Part shown: positions 8,872-16,673 of the stretch, in pieces | Layout of the letters: each line of letters starts with the position of its first letter | Numbering within the stretch: the stretch's first letter is position 1 | NCBI GenBank assembly: GCA_902785455.1 | Contig: CACZYY010000006.1 | Coordinates: 1 to 58,358, forward strand | Origin: an uncultured Spirochaetaceae bacterium | Lineage (GTDB): Bacteria > Spirochaetota > Spirochaetia > Treponematales > Treponemataceae | Direction of reading: 5' to 3' | Length of the DNA: 58,358 bases | Notes under the pieces: generated by a model | Seen by the model: only the letters and a program-made list of their open reading frames with translations | Database searches by the model: none | Told to the model about the DNA's origin: nothing | Program-made: the position numbers and the translations under genes

Positions 8872-8900
8872 TTGACAACTCTGTGAATAGTAGTTATAAT
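8872..8900 (+). promoter_or_regulatory. Consensus sigma-70 promoter of the 56-residue small protein
   Basis: TTGACA (8872-8877), 17 bases, TATAAT (8895-8900): a perfect consensus. It reads to the right and the first gene it meets is the small ORF at 8988. The leader holds a GTTTGCC/GGCAGAC hairpin (8941-8970, one G-U pair) just before the ribosome site. Confidence 0.85.
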
Positions 8901-8987
8901 TAAGCTATAAAGTATATCTGCCCCTGATATAAACCAAACCGTTTGCCCACCTTCCACTTGAAAGGCAGACAAAAAGGAGAATAGCTT

Positions 8988-9158
8988 ATGTCATCGACAA
9001 ATGAAGAAATCAAAGTACCAGAGAACCTTGAGCGGGAGTGCTTCACAATCTACAGCGGTGTGCTCACACATTCCAAAAAACAAACGCTCAAAAAGTTAAT
9101 TCGCCACGCATATCTCGCTGGAACAAAGCACGATAAATCAACAAACGAAGCGAACTAA
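8988..9158 (+). CDS. 56-residue small protein, unknown function
   Basis: An uninterrupted ORF of 56 codons starts MSSTNEEIKVPENL and ends KHDKSTNEAN. AAGGAG lies 9 bases before the ATG, and a perfect TTGACA-17-TATAAT promoter lies 87 bp upstream, so expression is well supported although the protein is not recognised. It has no signal peptide or membrane segment; the middle (residues 15-45, containing SKKQTLKKLIRHAYLAG) looks like a basic helix, possibly nucleic-acid or partner binding. A leader hairpin next to the ribosome site suggests post-transcriptional control. It is convergent with the GGDEF gene, whose stop is 15 bp away. Confidence 0.7.
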   Translation: MSSTNEEIKVPENLERECFTIYSGVLTHSKKQTLKKLIRHAYLAGTKHDKSTNEAN

Positions 9159-9172
9159 ATTTTCAAAATTAG

Positions 9173-10552
9173 TTATCTTCTAACTTTATCCGGATGGTTC
9201 TCATAGAATTTATTCTTGTCTGCATACATTGCTTCATCGGCAAGGTGCATGGCAAGACGTAAATTCATGCCCTTCTCGTCCCAATGCGAGCCAATTGCAA
9301 AGCAAACCTCTGAACCATAGCAGGATTTTTCTCGAATCTCCGCGACTTTACGTTCGAAAGATTCTTTTGAACATTCTGGAGCTATCACTACGAATTCATC
9401 ACCACCAGCACGATATATTTCGTAGCTTTCAAACACTTCGGTAAGTAAATTTGCTGCTTTTTTGAGCAAAGCATCACCAGCAATATGCCCGCCTGTATCA
9501 TTCGCTTGTTTGAGTCCGTTCAGATCTGCGAAAATAACACCAAACGGAGCAGACACTTTTCGCTCACCGCTTACGAATAAATCAACACGGTAGTTCATGG
9601 AATTTCGGTTGCGCAGACCTGTGAGCAAATCAACATTGCTCATGAACTCAAGCCGCTCCATGAGATTATTATTGGCAACTTCTGCAGAGATAAAGAATGA
9701 GACCAGCTCGATAATTTCTTTTATTTCAACAAGCCGGTCGGTATTAAAATTGGTTACAAACAGATAGCCGAGGATTTTGTCCATTCGCAAAAGAGGAACA
9801 AGAATCAGGCTTTTAACATTGGCCCCGCGCAAAGATTTTGCCCACAGAGGATTGACTTTCTCTAACTCAGCCATATCAACATCATCTTTTACGATAATAT
9901 TATCATGGTTCTTAACGGTTTCCTTCCATGAAGAAATTACCTCGTTAGTAAGCTGATCTTTGAAATCATCGATTTTGGCACAATCATTACGGAATTTTGC
10001 ACATAAGATTGCTGATTTATCACGTTCCGTATCCACAAGGACAATACTGCTGCAGAAAGAATCGGTTTTTTCTTGAATGTCACAGTTTACAGCTGTCATG
10101 CATTTGCAAAAATCATTTGATTGCCTGAGCTTAAAACAAGTTTTGATAACAAAGGATGCAGAATCCATTGATACGTCGGAAATGTTGTCAGCGTCAGGCC
10201 CATTTGTAAATTCAAAAAAGAAAATGAAATAATGAATATTCCCCTGGTCAACGGAACTTGAAAGAGGAATATAGGTGCCGTCAGTCCACACCCCCATTGC
10301 TTTTGTATCGACATAGGCATGAAGATGCTGTTTATGAACAGCACAACGATAGCAAAAATCCTCAAATTTTGCTTCTTTTGGGATAAGCTCATAATAAATC
10401 ATATCATCATGATAGCCCTCGCCCATGATTTTTCGATACATGGAATTTGCGCGAACAATACGAATGTCCCCATAACGACCATCGCCTTTGTCCTCAACAG
10501 AGAGAACCGCCGCAGCCATCTCGTAAGAATCAACAATAGATTGAAAATCCAT
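9173..10552 (-). CDS. Diguanylate cyclase with N-terminal sensor domains
   Basis: A 459-residue protein with a PAS-like N-terminus (about 1-120), a GAF-like region (about 130-290) and a C-terminal GGDEF domain. The active-site motif is intact (AGGDEF, residues 382-387), so it probably makes cyclic di-GMP from two GTP. The RxxD inhibitory site is absent five residues upstream. There is no signal peptide or membrane segment, so the signal is cytoplasmic. The start MDFQSIVDSYEMAA has no ribosome site; TTGCAA-17-TAAAAT ends six bases before the ATG, predicting a leaderless mRNA. The ligand is unknown. Confidence 0.9.
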   Translation of the reverse strand: MDFQSIVDSYEMAAAVLSVEDKGDGRYGDIRIVRANSMYRKIMGEGYHDDMIYYELIPKEAKFEDFCYRCAVHKQHLHAYVDTKAMGVWTDGTYIPLSSSVDQGNIHYFIFFFEFTNGPDADNISDVSMDSASFVIKTCFKLRQSNDFCKCMTAVNCDIQEKTDSFCSSIVLVDTERDKSAILCAKFRNDCAKIDDFKDQLTNEVISSWKETVKNHDNIIVKDDVDMAELEKVNPLWAKSLRGANVKSLILVPLLRMDKILGYLFVTNFNTDRLVEIKEIIELVSFFISAEVANNNLMERLEFMSNVDLLTGLRNRNSMNYRVDLFVSGERKVSAPFGVIFADLNGLKQANDTGGHIAGDALLKKAANLLTEVFESYEIYRAGGDEFVVIAPECSKESFERKVAEIREKSCYGSEVCFAIGSHWDEKGMNLRLAMHLADEAMYADKNKFYENHPDKVRR

Positions 10553-10558
10553 AATTTT

Positions 10559-10627
10559 ATTTTAAGCCTACTTTCATTATTTTGCAATGATAATTTTCTT
10601 TATAAAATTCAAATTCTATTTTATAAT
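10559..10627. promoter_or_regulatory. Divergent promoters of the GGDEF gene and the GH16 gene
   Basis: Minus strand: TTGCAA (10582-10587), 17 bases, TAAAAT (10559-10564), six bases, ATG at 10552. Plus strand: TATAAT (10622-10627), six bases, ATG at 10634, with only a weak -35. Both place the transcription start at or next to the first base of the start codon. Confidence 0.6.
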
Positions 10628-10633
10628 TTAAAA

Positions 10634-11476
10634 ATGAAAATTAATCACACTTTTATGTCAAATACTAAAAAATTTGCTTTTGGTGCAAGCGTAATCATGT
10701 TAGCCCTGATTTTTTCGTCTTGCGAAGATAAGGAACAGGATGTTCGACCTGGCTACGTCAAGGAAAACATGAGTCTTGTCTGGTCAGATGAATTTGACGG
10801 CACTAGCACCGAGCCAAACCCGGACAACTGGGATTACAACACTGGCGGGCACGGCTGGGGCAACGGCGAGCGGCAGAATTACACAAAAGACCGCTCAAAT
10901 TCTTTCGTAAGCAACGGAACTCTCAAAATCGTCGCTCACAAAAATGACAGCGGCAAATGGACGAGCGCGCGCCTCATGTCAAGCTTCAAACAGAGCTTCA
11001 CATACGGCTACATTGAATTCCGGGCAAAACTTCCTGTTGAAAAAGGCTCATGGCCTGCACTCTGGATGATGCCTCAATTTTCAGCATACGGCAACTGGCC
11101 TCGAAGCGGTGAAATTGACGTAATGGAATACGCCACTAACACCTGGGGCAAAAAAACTTACGGCACGGTGCATTGCAAGGCAGGCTCAGGCGGCAACGCG
11201 GTCAACAGCGATTATATCGAGATTCCAAACGTTACGAAATGGCACACTTACGCAGTTCTTTGGCAGGAAGATTCAATTCAGTGGTACTACGACGGAAAAT
11301 TCCTGACCGAATACAAAAATCCTCATACCGAAAATGAACCGTGGGCAGCATGGCCTTTCGACAAACCGTTCTACATCATCATGAACGTGGCAATGGGCGG
11401 AACTCTTGGAGGGGACATTCCAGGCAATCTCGAAAAATGCCAGATGGAAGTCGATTACGTGAGGGTCTACCAGTAA
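10634..11476 (+). CDS. GH16 family beta-glucanase lipoprotein
   Basis: The 280-residue protein has a lipoprotein signal peptide ending LALIFSSC (Cys30) and a GH16 catalytic domain with the motif GEIDVMEY: Glu160 nucleophile, Asp162, Glu165 acid/base. GH16 enzymes cut beta-1,3 or beta-1,3-1,4 glucans (laminarin, lichenan, cereal glucan) and related polymers. The aromatic-rich cleft residues (WPALWMMP, NWPRSGE) fit a laminarinase or lichenase. It would be lipid-anchored in an envelope membrane. The start at 10634 is chosen because TATAAT lies six bases upstream; a second ATG at 10655 is possible but would give a shorter signal sequence. Confidence 0.9.
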   Translation: MKINHTFMSNTKKFAFGASVIMLALIFSSCEDKEQDVRPGYVKENMSLVWSDEFDGTSTEPNPDNWDYNTGGHGWGNGERQNYTKDRSNSFVSNGTLKIVAHKNDSGKWTSARLMSSFKQSFTYGYIEFRAKLPVEKGSWPALWMMPQFSAYGNWPRSGEIDVMEYATNTWGKKTYGTVHCKAGSGGNAVNSDYIEIPNVTKWHTYAVLWQEDSIQWYYDGKFLTEYKNPHTENEPWAAWPFDKPFYIIMNVAMGGTLGGDIPGNLEKCQMEVDYVRVYQ

Positions 11477-11489
11477 ATTTCATAAAAAA

Positions 11490-11515
11490 AGCCGCCTGAG
11501 ATTTCTCAAGCGGCT
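11490..11515. terminator. Terminator of ssrA, also facing the GH16 gene
   Basis: GCCGCCTGAGA pairs with TCTCAAGCGGC-type bases across a TTTC-region loop. On the minus strand it is followed by seven T, right after the tmRNA 3' end. On the plus strand it lies 14 bp after the GH16 stop codon. Confidence 0.8.
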
Positions 11516-11516
11516 C

Positions 11517-11897
11517 TGGAGATGGGGGGAATTGAACCCCCGTCCGAAAGTGGAAGCCAAATACATCTACATGTTTAGTTATGCGAGGTAGTTGTCGGGA
11601 GCAGGTAGCAGCATAACAAGCGTCTTCTCCGTATTCTGATTAAAAAGTCCCGCTCGAAGACCAGAAACATCAAGCAGCAAGTCCCTGTTTGTGACGGAAG
11701 TAATGAAGTTAGGAACAGCACCCCATTAGTTCCGGCTCAAGCGCAATTAAGCAGCGAGAGCTTCTGCGAAAGAAGCCTCTTCGACTTCTTCTTCTTTTCT
11801 TTCGAAAATTGCAGTTATTGTTTTCTCAGTTTGGGGAACCTTGACTCCCACATGCAGTAAGTGCCTTGATCACAATCGTCGAAACCGGTGCACCCCC
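11517..11897 (-). ncRNA. ssrA: tmRNA (transfer-messenger RNA)
   Basis: The 381-nt RNA starts GGGGGTGCACCGGTTTCGAC, the typical 5' tRNA-like segment, and ends with a T-arm GGGGGTTCAATTCCCCC and acceptor strand CATCTCCA. The 5' and 3' ends pair as GGGGGTG with CATCTCC using two G-U pairs. CCA is not encoded. The tag reading frame resumes at GCA after TAACT, begins AIFERKEEEV and ends in AEALAA followed by TAA (about 11750-11812), so the encoded tag is 21 residues. It rescues stalled ribosomes; the tag is recognised by ClpXP, which is encoded nearby. Confidence 0.95.
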
Positions 11898-11917
11898 GAT
11901 GATTAATTCCATGTGTA

Positions 11918-11946
11918 AATATACTGACGAATCAATTCAAAGTCAA
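11918..11946 (-). promoter_or_regulatory. Promoter of ssrA
   Basis: On the minus strand TTGACT (11941-11946) is followed after 17 bases by TATATT (11918-11923). It would give a short 5' leader of about 15 nt to be removed in tmRNA maturation. Confidence 0.7.
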
Positions 11947-11991
11947 GGGAAAAAAAACAATAAAAATTATATAAAAAAAATGAAAAAAAAC

Positions 11992-12019
11992 TTGCATTAT
12001 TGGAAATGTATGTTATTAT
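11992..12019 (+). promoter_or_regulatory. Promoter of the intergenic RNA
   Basis: TTGCAT (11992-11997), 16 bases, TATTAT (12014-12019), with TG one base before the -10 (extended -10). It reads into the structured stretch that ends in a strong terminator at 12198-12230. Confidence 0.65.
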
Positions 12020-12025
12020 TAAATT

Positions 12026-12226
12026 GTAGTGAGGAGCGAGATGAGGACGCACACCGGCTGCACGAAAGGAGGCGTAATGCAATTTCCGACAAAAAGATCT
12101 GACTCCTCAGGGGTCTTGTAATTACATTCACTCCACCTGCGGAAAAGCAGGGATCCATTAATTGCCCTTCGATTAAGCGAAGTGAGGCAAACTATAAACC
12201 GCCAAAAGCTGGCGGTTTTCTTTTTT
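12026..12226 (+). ncRNA. Candidate structured small RNA, about 200 nt, not recognised
   Basis: The stretch lies between its own promoter and its own terminator and holds no sizeable ORF. It has a perfect CCTGC-GGAAAA-GCAGG hairpin (near 12138), a longer hairpin TTGCC-CTTCG-ATTAAG-CGAAG-tga-GGCAA (near 12160-12190), and a possible GTAAT/ATTAC-closed hairpin (near 12075-12125). A 14-codon ORF (MQFPTKRSDSSGVL) with a strong AAAGGAGG site starts at about 12076 and may be a leader peptide. I checked it by eye against RNase P, SRP, 6S and common riboswitch cores and saw no match. Both flanking genes lie on the other strand, so it is a free-standing transcript. Confidence 0.55.
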
Positions 12227-12230
12227 TTTT
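12198..12230 (+). terminator. Intrinsic terminator of the intergenic RNA
   Basis: ACCGCCA, loop AAAGC, TGGCGGT, then a long T tract (TTTTC and ten T). It ends at the ruvC stop codon, which lies on the opposite strand. Confidence 0.88.
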
Positions 12231-12726
12231 AAACAATGTAATTCATTTTTGAAGTAGAAAATACATGCGTAATTGCAGCTGCAAGTGCATCGGCAGCGTG
12301 ATCCGGTTTTGGTTCGGTCTCAAGATTGAGAAGGATTTTGACATATTGCTCGACAGTTTTTTTGTCAGCAGTTTTTGTGCCTGTTACAGAATATTTAATT
12401 TGATTGGGGCGATACATGCTTAAAGGGAGTGCTTGCTGTGCCAGACACATTGTAACCACCCCTTTTGCTTCAGAAACGCTCATAGCGCTTGAAACGTTTC
12501 TGGCAAAATAAAGCTCCTCCATTGAAGCCTGCTCCGGCTTGAATTCCATAAGAACTGCGACAAGACGATTATAAATTTCAAGCAAACGAGTTCCATGCTC
12601 CTCGATTGAGGGTGTCTCTATTACACCATAGCTTACGAGACGAATATTGTTTCCGAATGCATCGATTATACCGAAACCTGTGTGAGCAAGGCCTGGATCA
12701 ATGCCAATTACACGCCGTTTTTGCAT
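12229..12726 (-). CDS. ruvC: Holliday junction endonuclease RuvC
   Basis: The 165-residue protein has the RNase H-like fold signature at its start (VIGIDPGLAHTGFG, Asp in IDPG), the acidic residue in SMEELYFARN, and the final acidic pair in PDHAADALAAAI. RuvC cuts Holliday junctions symmetrically after branch migration by RuvAB. The start MQKRRVIGIDPG (12726) fits the family length; TATAAA ends six bases upstream, so it may be leaderless. An alternative ATG at 12756 would add ten residues and has GGGAG about 11 bases upstream. ruvA and ruvB are not in the window. Confidence 0.93.
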   Translation of the reverse strand: MQKRRVIGIDPGLAHTGFGIIDAFGNNIRLVSYGVIETPSIEEHGTRLLEIYNRLVAVLMEFKPEQASMEELYFARNVSSAMSVSEAKGVVTMCLAQQALPLSMYRPNQIKYSVTGTKTADKKTVEQYVKILLNLETEPKPDHAADALAAAITHVFSTSKMNYIV

Positions 12727-12754
12727 CTTTTTTTTATAGAATAACTGTCTATTC

Positions 12755-12905
12755 AAAAACAGGCTCCCAGCGGGAACATGCCACTAGACTCCACGGTTGT
12801 GCGTATTTAGAAATTGGACTCGCTTCGCTCGCCCGCACAAAGTGGAGTCGTGTCATAACCAAACAAGCACGACAATGAAAGTGCTTGCCGCTTCCGCCTG
12901 TTTTT
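12755..12905. repeat. 151-bp inverted-repeat element, copy 1
   Basis: The element begins AAAAACAGGCTCCCAG and ends with the complementary GCCTGTTTTT. An inner inverted repeat pairs GACTCCAC (12787-12794) and TTGTGCG (12797-12803) with CGCACAA (12834-12840) and GTGGAGTC (12842-12849), and a small hairpin AAGCAC/GTGCTT lies near the right end. A related element of almost the same length occurs inverted at 42991-43142. It separates ruvC from yebC and holds no convincing ORF. Confidence 0.65.
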
Positions 12906-12924
12906 ACATTCACTGGCATTATAT

Positions 12925-12966
12925 AAAAAAAAGCTACAAAAATCTAACATAGAATTTTGTAGCTTT
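12925..12966 (-). terminator. Intrinsic terminator of yebC
   Basis: On the minus strand AAAGCTACAAAA and TTTTGTAGCTTT pair, followed by eight T. It lies 36 bp after the yebC stop codon. Confidence 0.85.
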
Positions 12967-13001
12967 CTTATAACATATTCTTTCAGAAAGAATCTTTTGG
13001 C

Positions 13002-13745
13002 TTATGCCTCTGGATCGAAGTCGTCTGGATATTCTACAGTTGACCAAACGTTCTGAACATCATCATCCTCTTCGAGACGGTCAATGAGTTTCTGAACTTT
13101 TGCAGCTGTGTCTTTATCAACTGCTGTGTAAGCCTGTGGAACCATGGCAACTTCTGCAGAGAGTGAAGTCCATCCTTTTGGCTCGAGAGCCTCAACTACA
13201 GCTGTGAAGTCATTTGGAGCTGTTGTAACTGTGATGATACCATCTTCGTTTACGATATCCTCAGCACCAGCTTCAAGAGCTGCTTCCATTACTTCTTCTT
13301 CTGAAACTGTTTCAGCATCATACTCGATGACACCTTTGCGGTCGAACATACGGCTTACAGAACCAGATGTTCCCAAGTTTCCGCCTGTTTTATTGAAAAT
13401 GTTGCGAACGTTTGCTGCAGCACGGTTGTGGTTGTCTGTAAGAACCTCAACGAGAACTGCTACACCGCCAGCTGCGTATCCTTCGTATACAAGCTCTTCG
13501 AATGTTCCGCCACCAAGCTCACCTGTACCCTTTTTGATTGCGCGCTCAATGTTATCTTTTGGCATTGAAGCAGCACGAGCTTTGACGATTGCTGCACGAA
13601 GACGTGGGTTTGCGTTTGGATCTCCGCCACCCATGCTTGCTGCGATAGAAATTTCTTTAATCAATTTTGTGAACAATGCGCCGCGTTTTGCGTCTGCTGC
13701 GCCCTTTGCATGTTTAATGGTCGACCATTTATTATGTCCAGACAT
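13002..13745 (-). CDS. yebC: YebC/PmpR family regulator or translation factor
   Basis: The 247-residue protein starts [21 protein letters not shown], the hallmark of the family, with a conserved [20 protein letters not shown] in the middle (near residues 78-98) and the acidic C-terminus. Members have been described as DNA-binding regulators and, more recently, as factors that relieve ribosome stalling at proline runs; which applies here is not visible. AGGAG lies 8 bases upstream of the ATG. It is a single-gene unit with its own terminator, on the same strand as ruvC, a common neighbour in bacteria. Confidence 0.95.
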   Translation of the reverse strand: MSGHNKWSTIKHAKGAADAKRGALFTKLIKEISIAASMGGGDPNANPRLRAAIVKARAASMPKDNIERAIKKGTGELGGGTFEELVYEGYAAGGVAVLVEVLTDNHNRAAANVRNIFNKTGGNLGTSGSVSRMFDRKGVIEYDAETVSEEEVMEAALEAGAEDIVNEDGIITVTTAPNDFTAVVEALEPKGWTSLSAEVAMVPQAYTAVDKDTAAKVQKLIDRLEEDDDVQNVWSTVEYPDDFDPEA

Positions 13746-13829
13746 GGAACACTCCTAAAAAATAAGATTACGAAATTGAATAATATAGAATACCATAAAT
13801 AAAAAATCGTGTAAATATCCTATAATTCT

Positions 13830-16103
13830 TTACTTTTTAAAGCCTTTGAGAAGATTTCCTGCGGCTTTTCCAGCAGCCTTTCCTGCCCCGCTATTACCAA
13901 GAACTTCCTCCGCTTTTTTGGCTGCTTCTTCTTTGGTCTTCTGCTCAGCTTCCTGTTTTTTCTTGTCTATTTCGGCTTTTGCAGCCCCTTTCAGCTGATT
14001 TGTCAGCTCAGACTTTTTAGATTCAAGCTGCCTGTTAAGTTCATCGCTGAGAGATTTTGAATCCTTGAGTTTTTCAACAAGTTCATTAAAGTCACCGAAT
14101 TTTGAAGTGAAGCCGGCAGTGTAAGCATTAAGTTCTTCGGTTACTTTTGCAATCGCATCTTCCTTGATTGAATCAAATTCTTTTGAAGCAATTGCTTTAA
14201 GCGAATCCATGATGATTTTTTCTGCATCAGTTGAAATTCCAAGACTGATACCCTTTGACTCAGAGTAAGCCGAATCAGCCTTTACAGTCATGTGATTTAC
14301 AGAAGCAAGGGCACCTGAATAAATTCTGTTGGCAAAATCAGGTGTAATCGGCTTTGAAGTGATTGAAACAGGATTCAAAGCAAAATCACCGCCAGCAGTA
14401 AAGCTGAAGTCAGATTCAGCTGTAAATTTCATATCGATTGAAGTGGTTCCTGAGAAGGAAGGAATGCCAGGCTTGTCTACAACAGCCCCCAAATCAAGCT
14501 TAACAGGGAAATTATCGCTTGAATATGTGCCGGAAATCAGAGGTGCAGAACTGTCGCTTCGAGAATCAACTGTGAGGCCAGCTTTATGGACACGTGAAGA
14601 AAGACTGTAAGTTCCGGTTGCAACGAGAGGCTTTCCGACCTTATCCATATCACTTGAAATATTGGTTATGCGCAAATCAATTCCGCTTCCGCTTCCATGA
14701 AGATTTTCAATCAGTAACTTTGGAACACGGTCTTTTCTCCAGTAAACATTTCGCCCGACAGAACGCGAGAATGCCTTCTTAGACTTTTTCTTTTCGGCTT
14801 TTTTGGCCTTGTCTTTGGCAGAATCGGAAGATTTCATAGAATTTGCATACGAAACTGCTTTTTTAACGTATGGATAGTATTTTCCGAGCATTGAATATGC
14901 GAATTCATCAAAGACGCCGGAAAGGACATTCCGCGCATTGTCTAGAGAAAGCTCAGGAATCTGAGACTTGATGAGTTCACGGTCACTTTTGATTGCCACA
15001 TCAATTTTTTTCTCAATTGAAGAAACTTTCTTTTTATCCTTTTCGACTGCAGCAACGGTTGAGTCAACATCGGACTTGATTTTTTTGCCGTTCTCAATCG
15101 CCTTCTGAATACTCTCCACAGCATCCTTTATTTCTTGCGGAGTTTTGAGGCTTGAAGGATCGAGTTTTGCAAGTTTTTCAGAATTGCTCCTGAAATTTTC
15201 TACGTCAGATTGAATTTCAGCAGGTTTTGACTGCCATTTATCAATCAGAACCTGAATTTCTGCCTCGGCGTCTTCAACTGCTTTTTTGGTCTTGATATTG
15301 TCCTGAATGTTTGCGATTAGAGCCTGAGGATCATACTGTGAAAGCAGGGACATTACAGAATCCTTTGAATCTGCAATTTTTTGACCTGATTTTTCTTTGA
15401 GAGCCGTATAAAAAGCAGAATCTTCATTATCTTCCTTTTTGATTTTTTCTTTTTTTGCCTTTACAGGAAGTGCTCCGCTTGTTTTGCGCTCAGTGTTTAT
15501 TGCAAGCCCTGTGATTTCAACATTCTGAGCATTGAATTTTGCACGAAGCAGCTGGGTAAGGTTAAAATCAAGGTCAAGCTTGTCAAACTGGAAGATATTT
15601 TTCATAGGATTGCTTGAACTTGCCTGGGCCAGATTGCGGACAGTGAGCTGCATACCCAAAATTTCAACATTTACGGAACCAATGTCACATTTCGCACCAA
15701 AAATGCCCTGCATTGAAGAGCGAATTGCCATTTTTGCGACAGGATTTTTGAAGACAGTGACGGCGACGACAATAGCGGCAACAGCAGAACTGACAGCAAT
15801 GAATGGAGCGGCCTTAAATCGCCCCTTATTTTTTTTGATATTCTTTACGAGGACTTTGAGTTCTTTAAGCTGAGCCTTTGTATACTGAGTTTCACGAGGA
15901 ACCCGAAGGAGCTCCTTTTTGCCCTTCTGGTATTTTTCAGAAAACATTGACTGAACAAGCTGACGATCTTCGGGAATATAGATTTTTTTGAGGATTTTAT
16001 CCAGCGTTTTCTGATTGTAGGATTTTTTGAGCATCCCGGGAAGCTTTTTTGCTGGAAAAGTCTTGGCAGGCTTTTTGGCTTTTTTTTCTTTTTTATCTGA
16101 CAT
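13830..16103 (-). CDS. TIGR03545-type envelope protein, AsmA-like
   Basis: The 757-residue protein has a lysine-rich cytoplasmic N-terminus (1-95), one membrane segment (about 97-117, FIAVSSAVAAIVVAVTVF), a beta-rich periplasmic region resembling AsmA-like proteins, a long helical or coiled-coil middle (about 250-390), and a glutamate/lysine-rich coiled-coil C-terminus ending GNLLKGFKK. It matches my knowledge of the TIGR03545 family, found only in bacteria with outer membranes and usually paired with TIGR03546. The start MSDKKEKK at 16103 follows GTAGGAG by nine bases and comes directly after the partner's stop. A role in envelope lipid or protein traffic is inference. Confidence 0.75.
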   Translation of the reverse strand: MSDKKEKKAKKPAKTFPAKKLPGMLKKSYNQKTLDKILKKIYIPEDRQLVQSMFSEKYQKGKKELLRVPRETQYTKAQLKELKVLVKNIKKNKGRFKAAPFIAVSSAVAAIVVAVTVFKNPVAKMAIRSSMQGIFGAKCDIGSVNVEILGMQLTVRNLAQASSSNPMKNIFQFDKLDLDFNLTQLLRAKFNAQNVEITGLAINTERKTSGALPVKAKKEKIKKEDNEDSAFYTALKEKSGQKIADSKDSVMSLLSQYDPQALIANIQDNIKTKKAVEDAEAEIQVLIDKWQSKPAEIQSDVENFRSNSEKLAKLDPSSLKTPQEIKDAVESIQKAIENGKKIKSDVDSTVAAVEKDKKKVSSIEKKIDVAIKSDRELIKSQIPELSLDNARNVLSGVFDEFAYSMLGKYYPYVKKAVSYANSMKSSDSAKDKAKKAEKKKSKKAFSRSVGRNVYWRKDRVPKLLIENLHGSGSGIDLRITNISSDMDKVGKPLVATGTYSLSSRVHKAGLTVDSRSDSSAPLISGTYSSDNFPVKLDLGAVVDKPGIPSFSGTTSIDMKFTAESDFSFTAGGDFALNPVSITSKPITPDFANRIYSGALASVNHMTVKADSAYSESKGISLGISTDAEKIIMDSLKAIASKEFDSIKEDAIAKVTEELNAYTAGFTSKFGDFNELVEKLKDSKSLSDELNRQLESKKSELTNQLKGAAKAEIDKKKQEAEQKTKEEAAKKAEEVLGNSGAGKAAGKAAGNLLKGFKK

Positions 16104-16104
16104 T

Positions 16105-16617
16105 TTATTCATCTCCTACAAGACTTGCGATTTTGCTGACCAAAGGAAGTTTTGCGATAACTTTGGTGATTTTTGTTCTGCGCATAAAGGCTGTGATATA
16201 TTTGCGCCACAAAAAGACGAAGAGACGGCCAATAAAATAAGCCGGAATATAAAATACAAGGCCACAAAGGAAAGATCCCATGACAACCGAGTTATTGAAC
16301 TTTGTGAATGCGACAAAAGGGATTTCAAAAAGCTGGCCGAAGAAATCAGACAAAGACGGAATCGTGAGGAAAGCATATCCGACAGTGTCAAAAAGTCCGT
16401 CAAGGAAAGGTGCAAAGGCAGAAGCCAGCAGAGTCATGAGAAGATACATCGGCTTATTAATCCTGATAAAAAGAATGAAGATAAAAAGCAGATACCAGAA
16501 AACATTGTTCTTAGGCATGAGTCCAAGAAGGATACCGCACGAAAAAGCATGTGCGATTTCGCCCGGATTGACATTTGCATTCAGGGCTTTGAATAATTTT
16601 GCAATAGCTTTAATCAT
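16105..16617 (-). CDS. TIGR03546-type membrane protein (DUF2062-related)
   Basis: A 170-residue integral membrane protein with about four hydrophobic segments and a basic C-terminus (RRTKITKVIAKLP). The N-terminal NPGEIAHAFSCGILLGLMP resembles the DUF2062/TIGR03546 signature. It is the partner of the TIGR03545 gene, whose ATG follows its TAA by one base, so the two are cotranslated. There is no ribosome site: TTTACC (16647-16652), 17 bases, TACAAT (16624-16629) ends six bases before the ATG, predicting a leaderless mRNA. An in-frame GTG at 16635 lies within that promoter and is rejected. Confidence 0.75.
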   Translation of the reverse strand: MIKAIAKLFKALNANVNPGEIAHAFSCGILLGLMPKNNVFWYLLFIFILFIRINKPMYLLMTLLASAFAPFLDGLFDTVGYAFLTIPSLSDFFGQLFEIPFVAFTKFNNSVVMGSFLCGLVFYIPAYFIGRLFVFLWRKYITAFMRRTKITKVIAKLPLVSKIASLVGDE

Positions 16618-16673
16618 ATTTTTATTGTACCACACAAAATCTTTATGGTAAAATAAAAAAAGGTTGGCAAAAG

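Noticed and set aside
11866..12102. 78-codon plus-strand ORF
   Set aside because: It overlaps the 5' end of tmRNA and the promoter and body of the candidate RNA, is lysine-rich low complexity from A runs, and has no ribosome site.
12026..12226. Assignment of the intergenic RNA as 6S RNA
   Set aside because: The 5' and 3' ends do not form the long rod with a central bubble that defines 6S RNA.
13144..13758. 204-codon plus-strand ORF opposite yebC
   Set aside because: Serine/alanine-rich antisense shadow of the conserved yebC frame.
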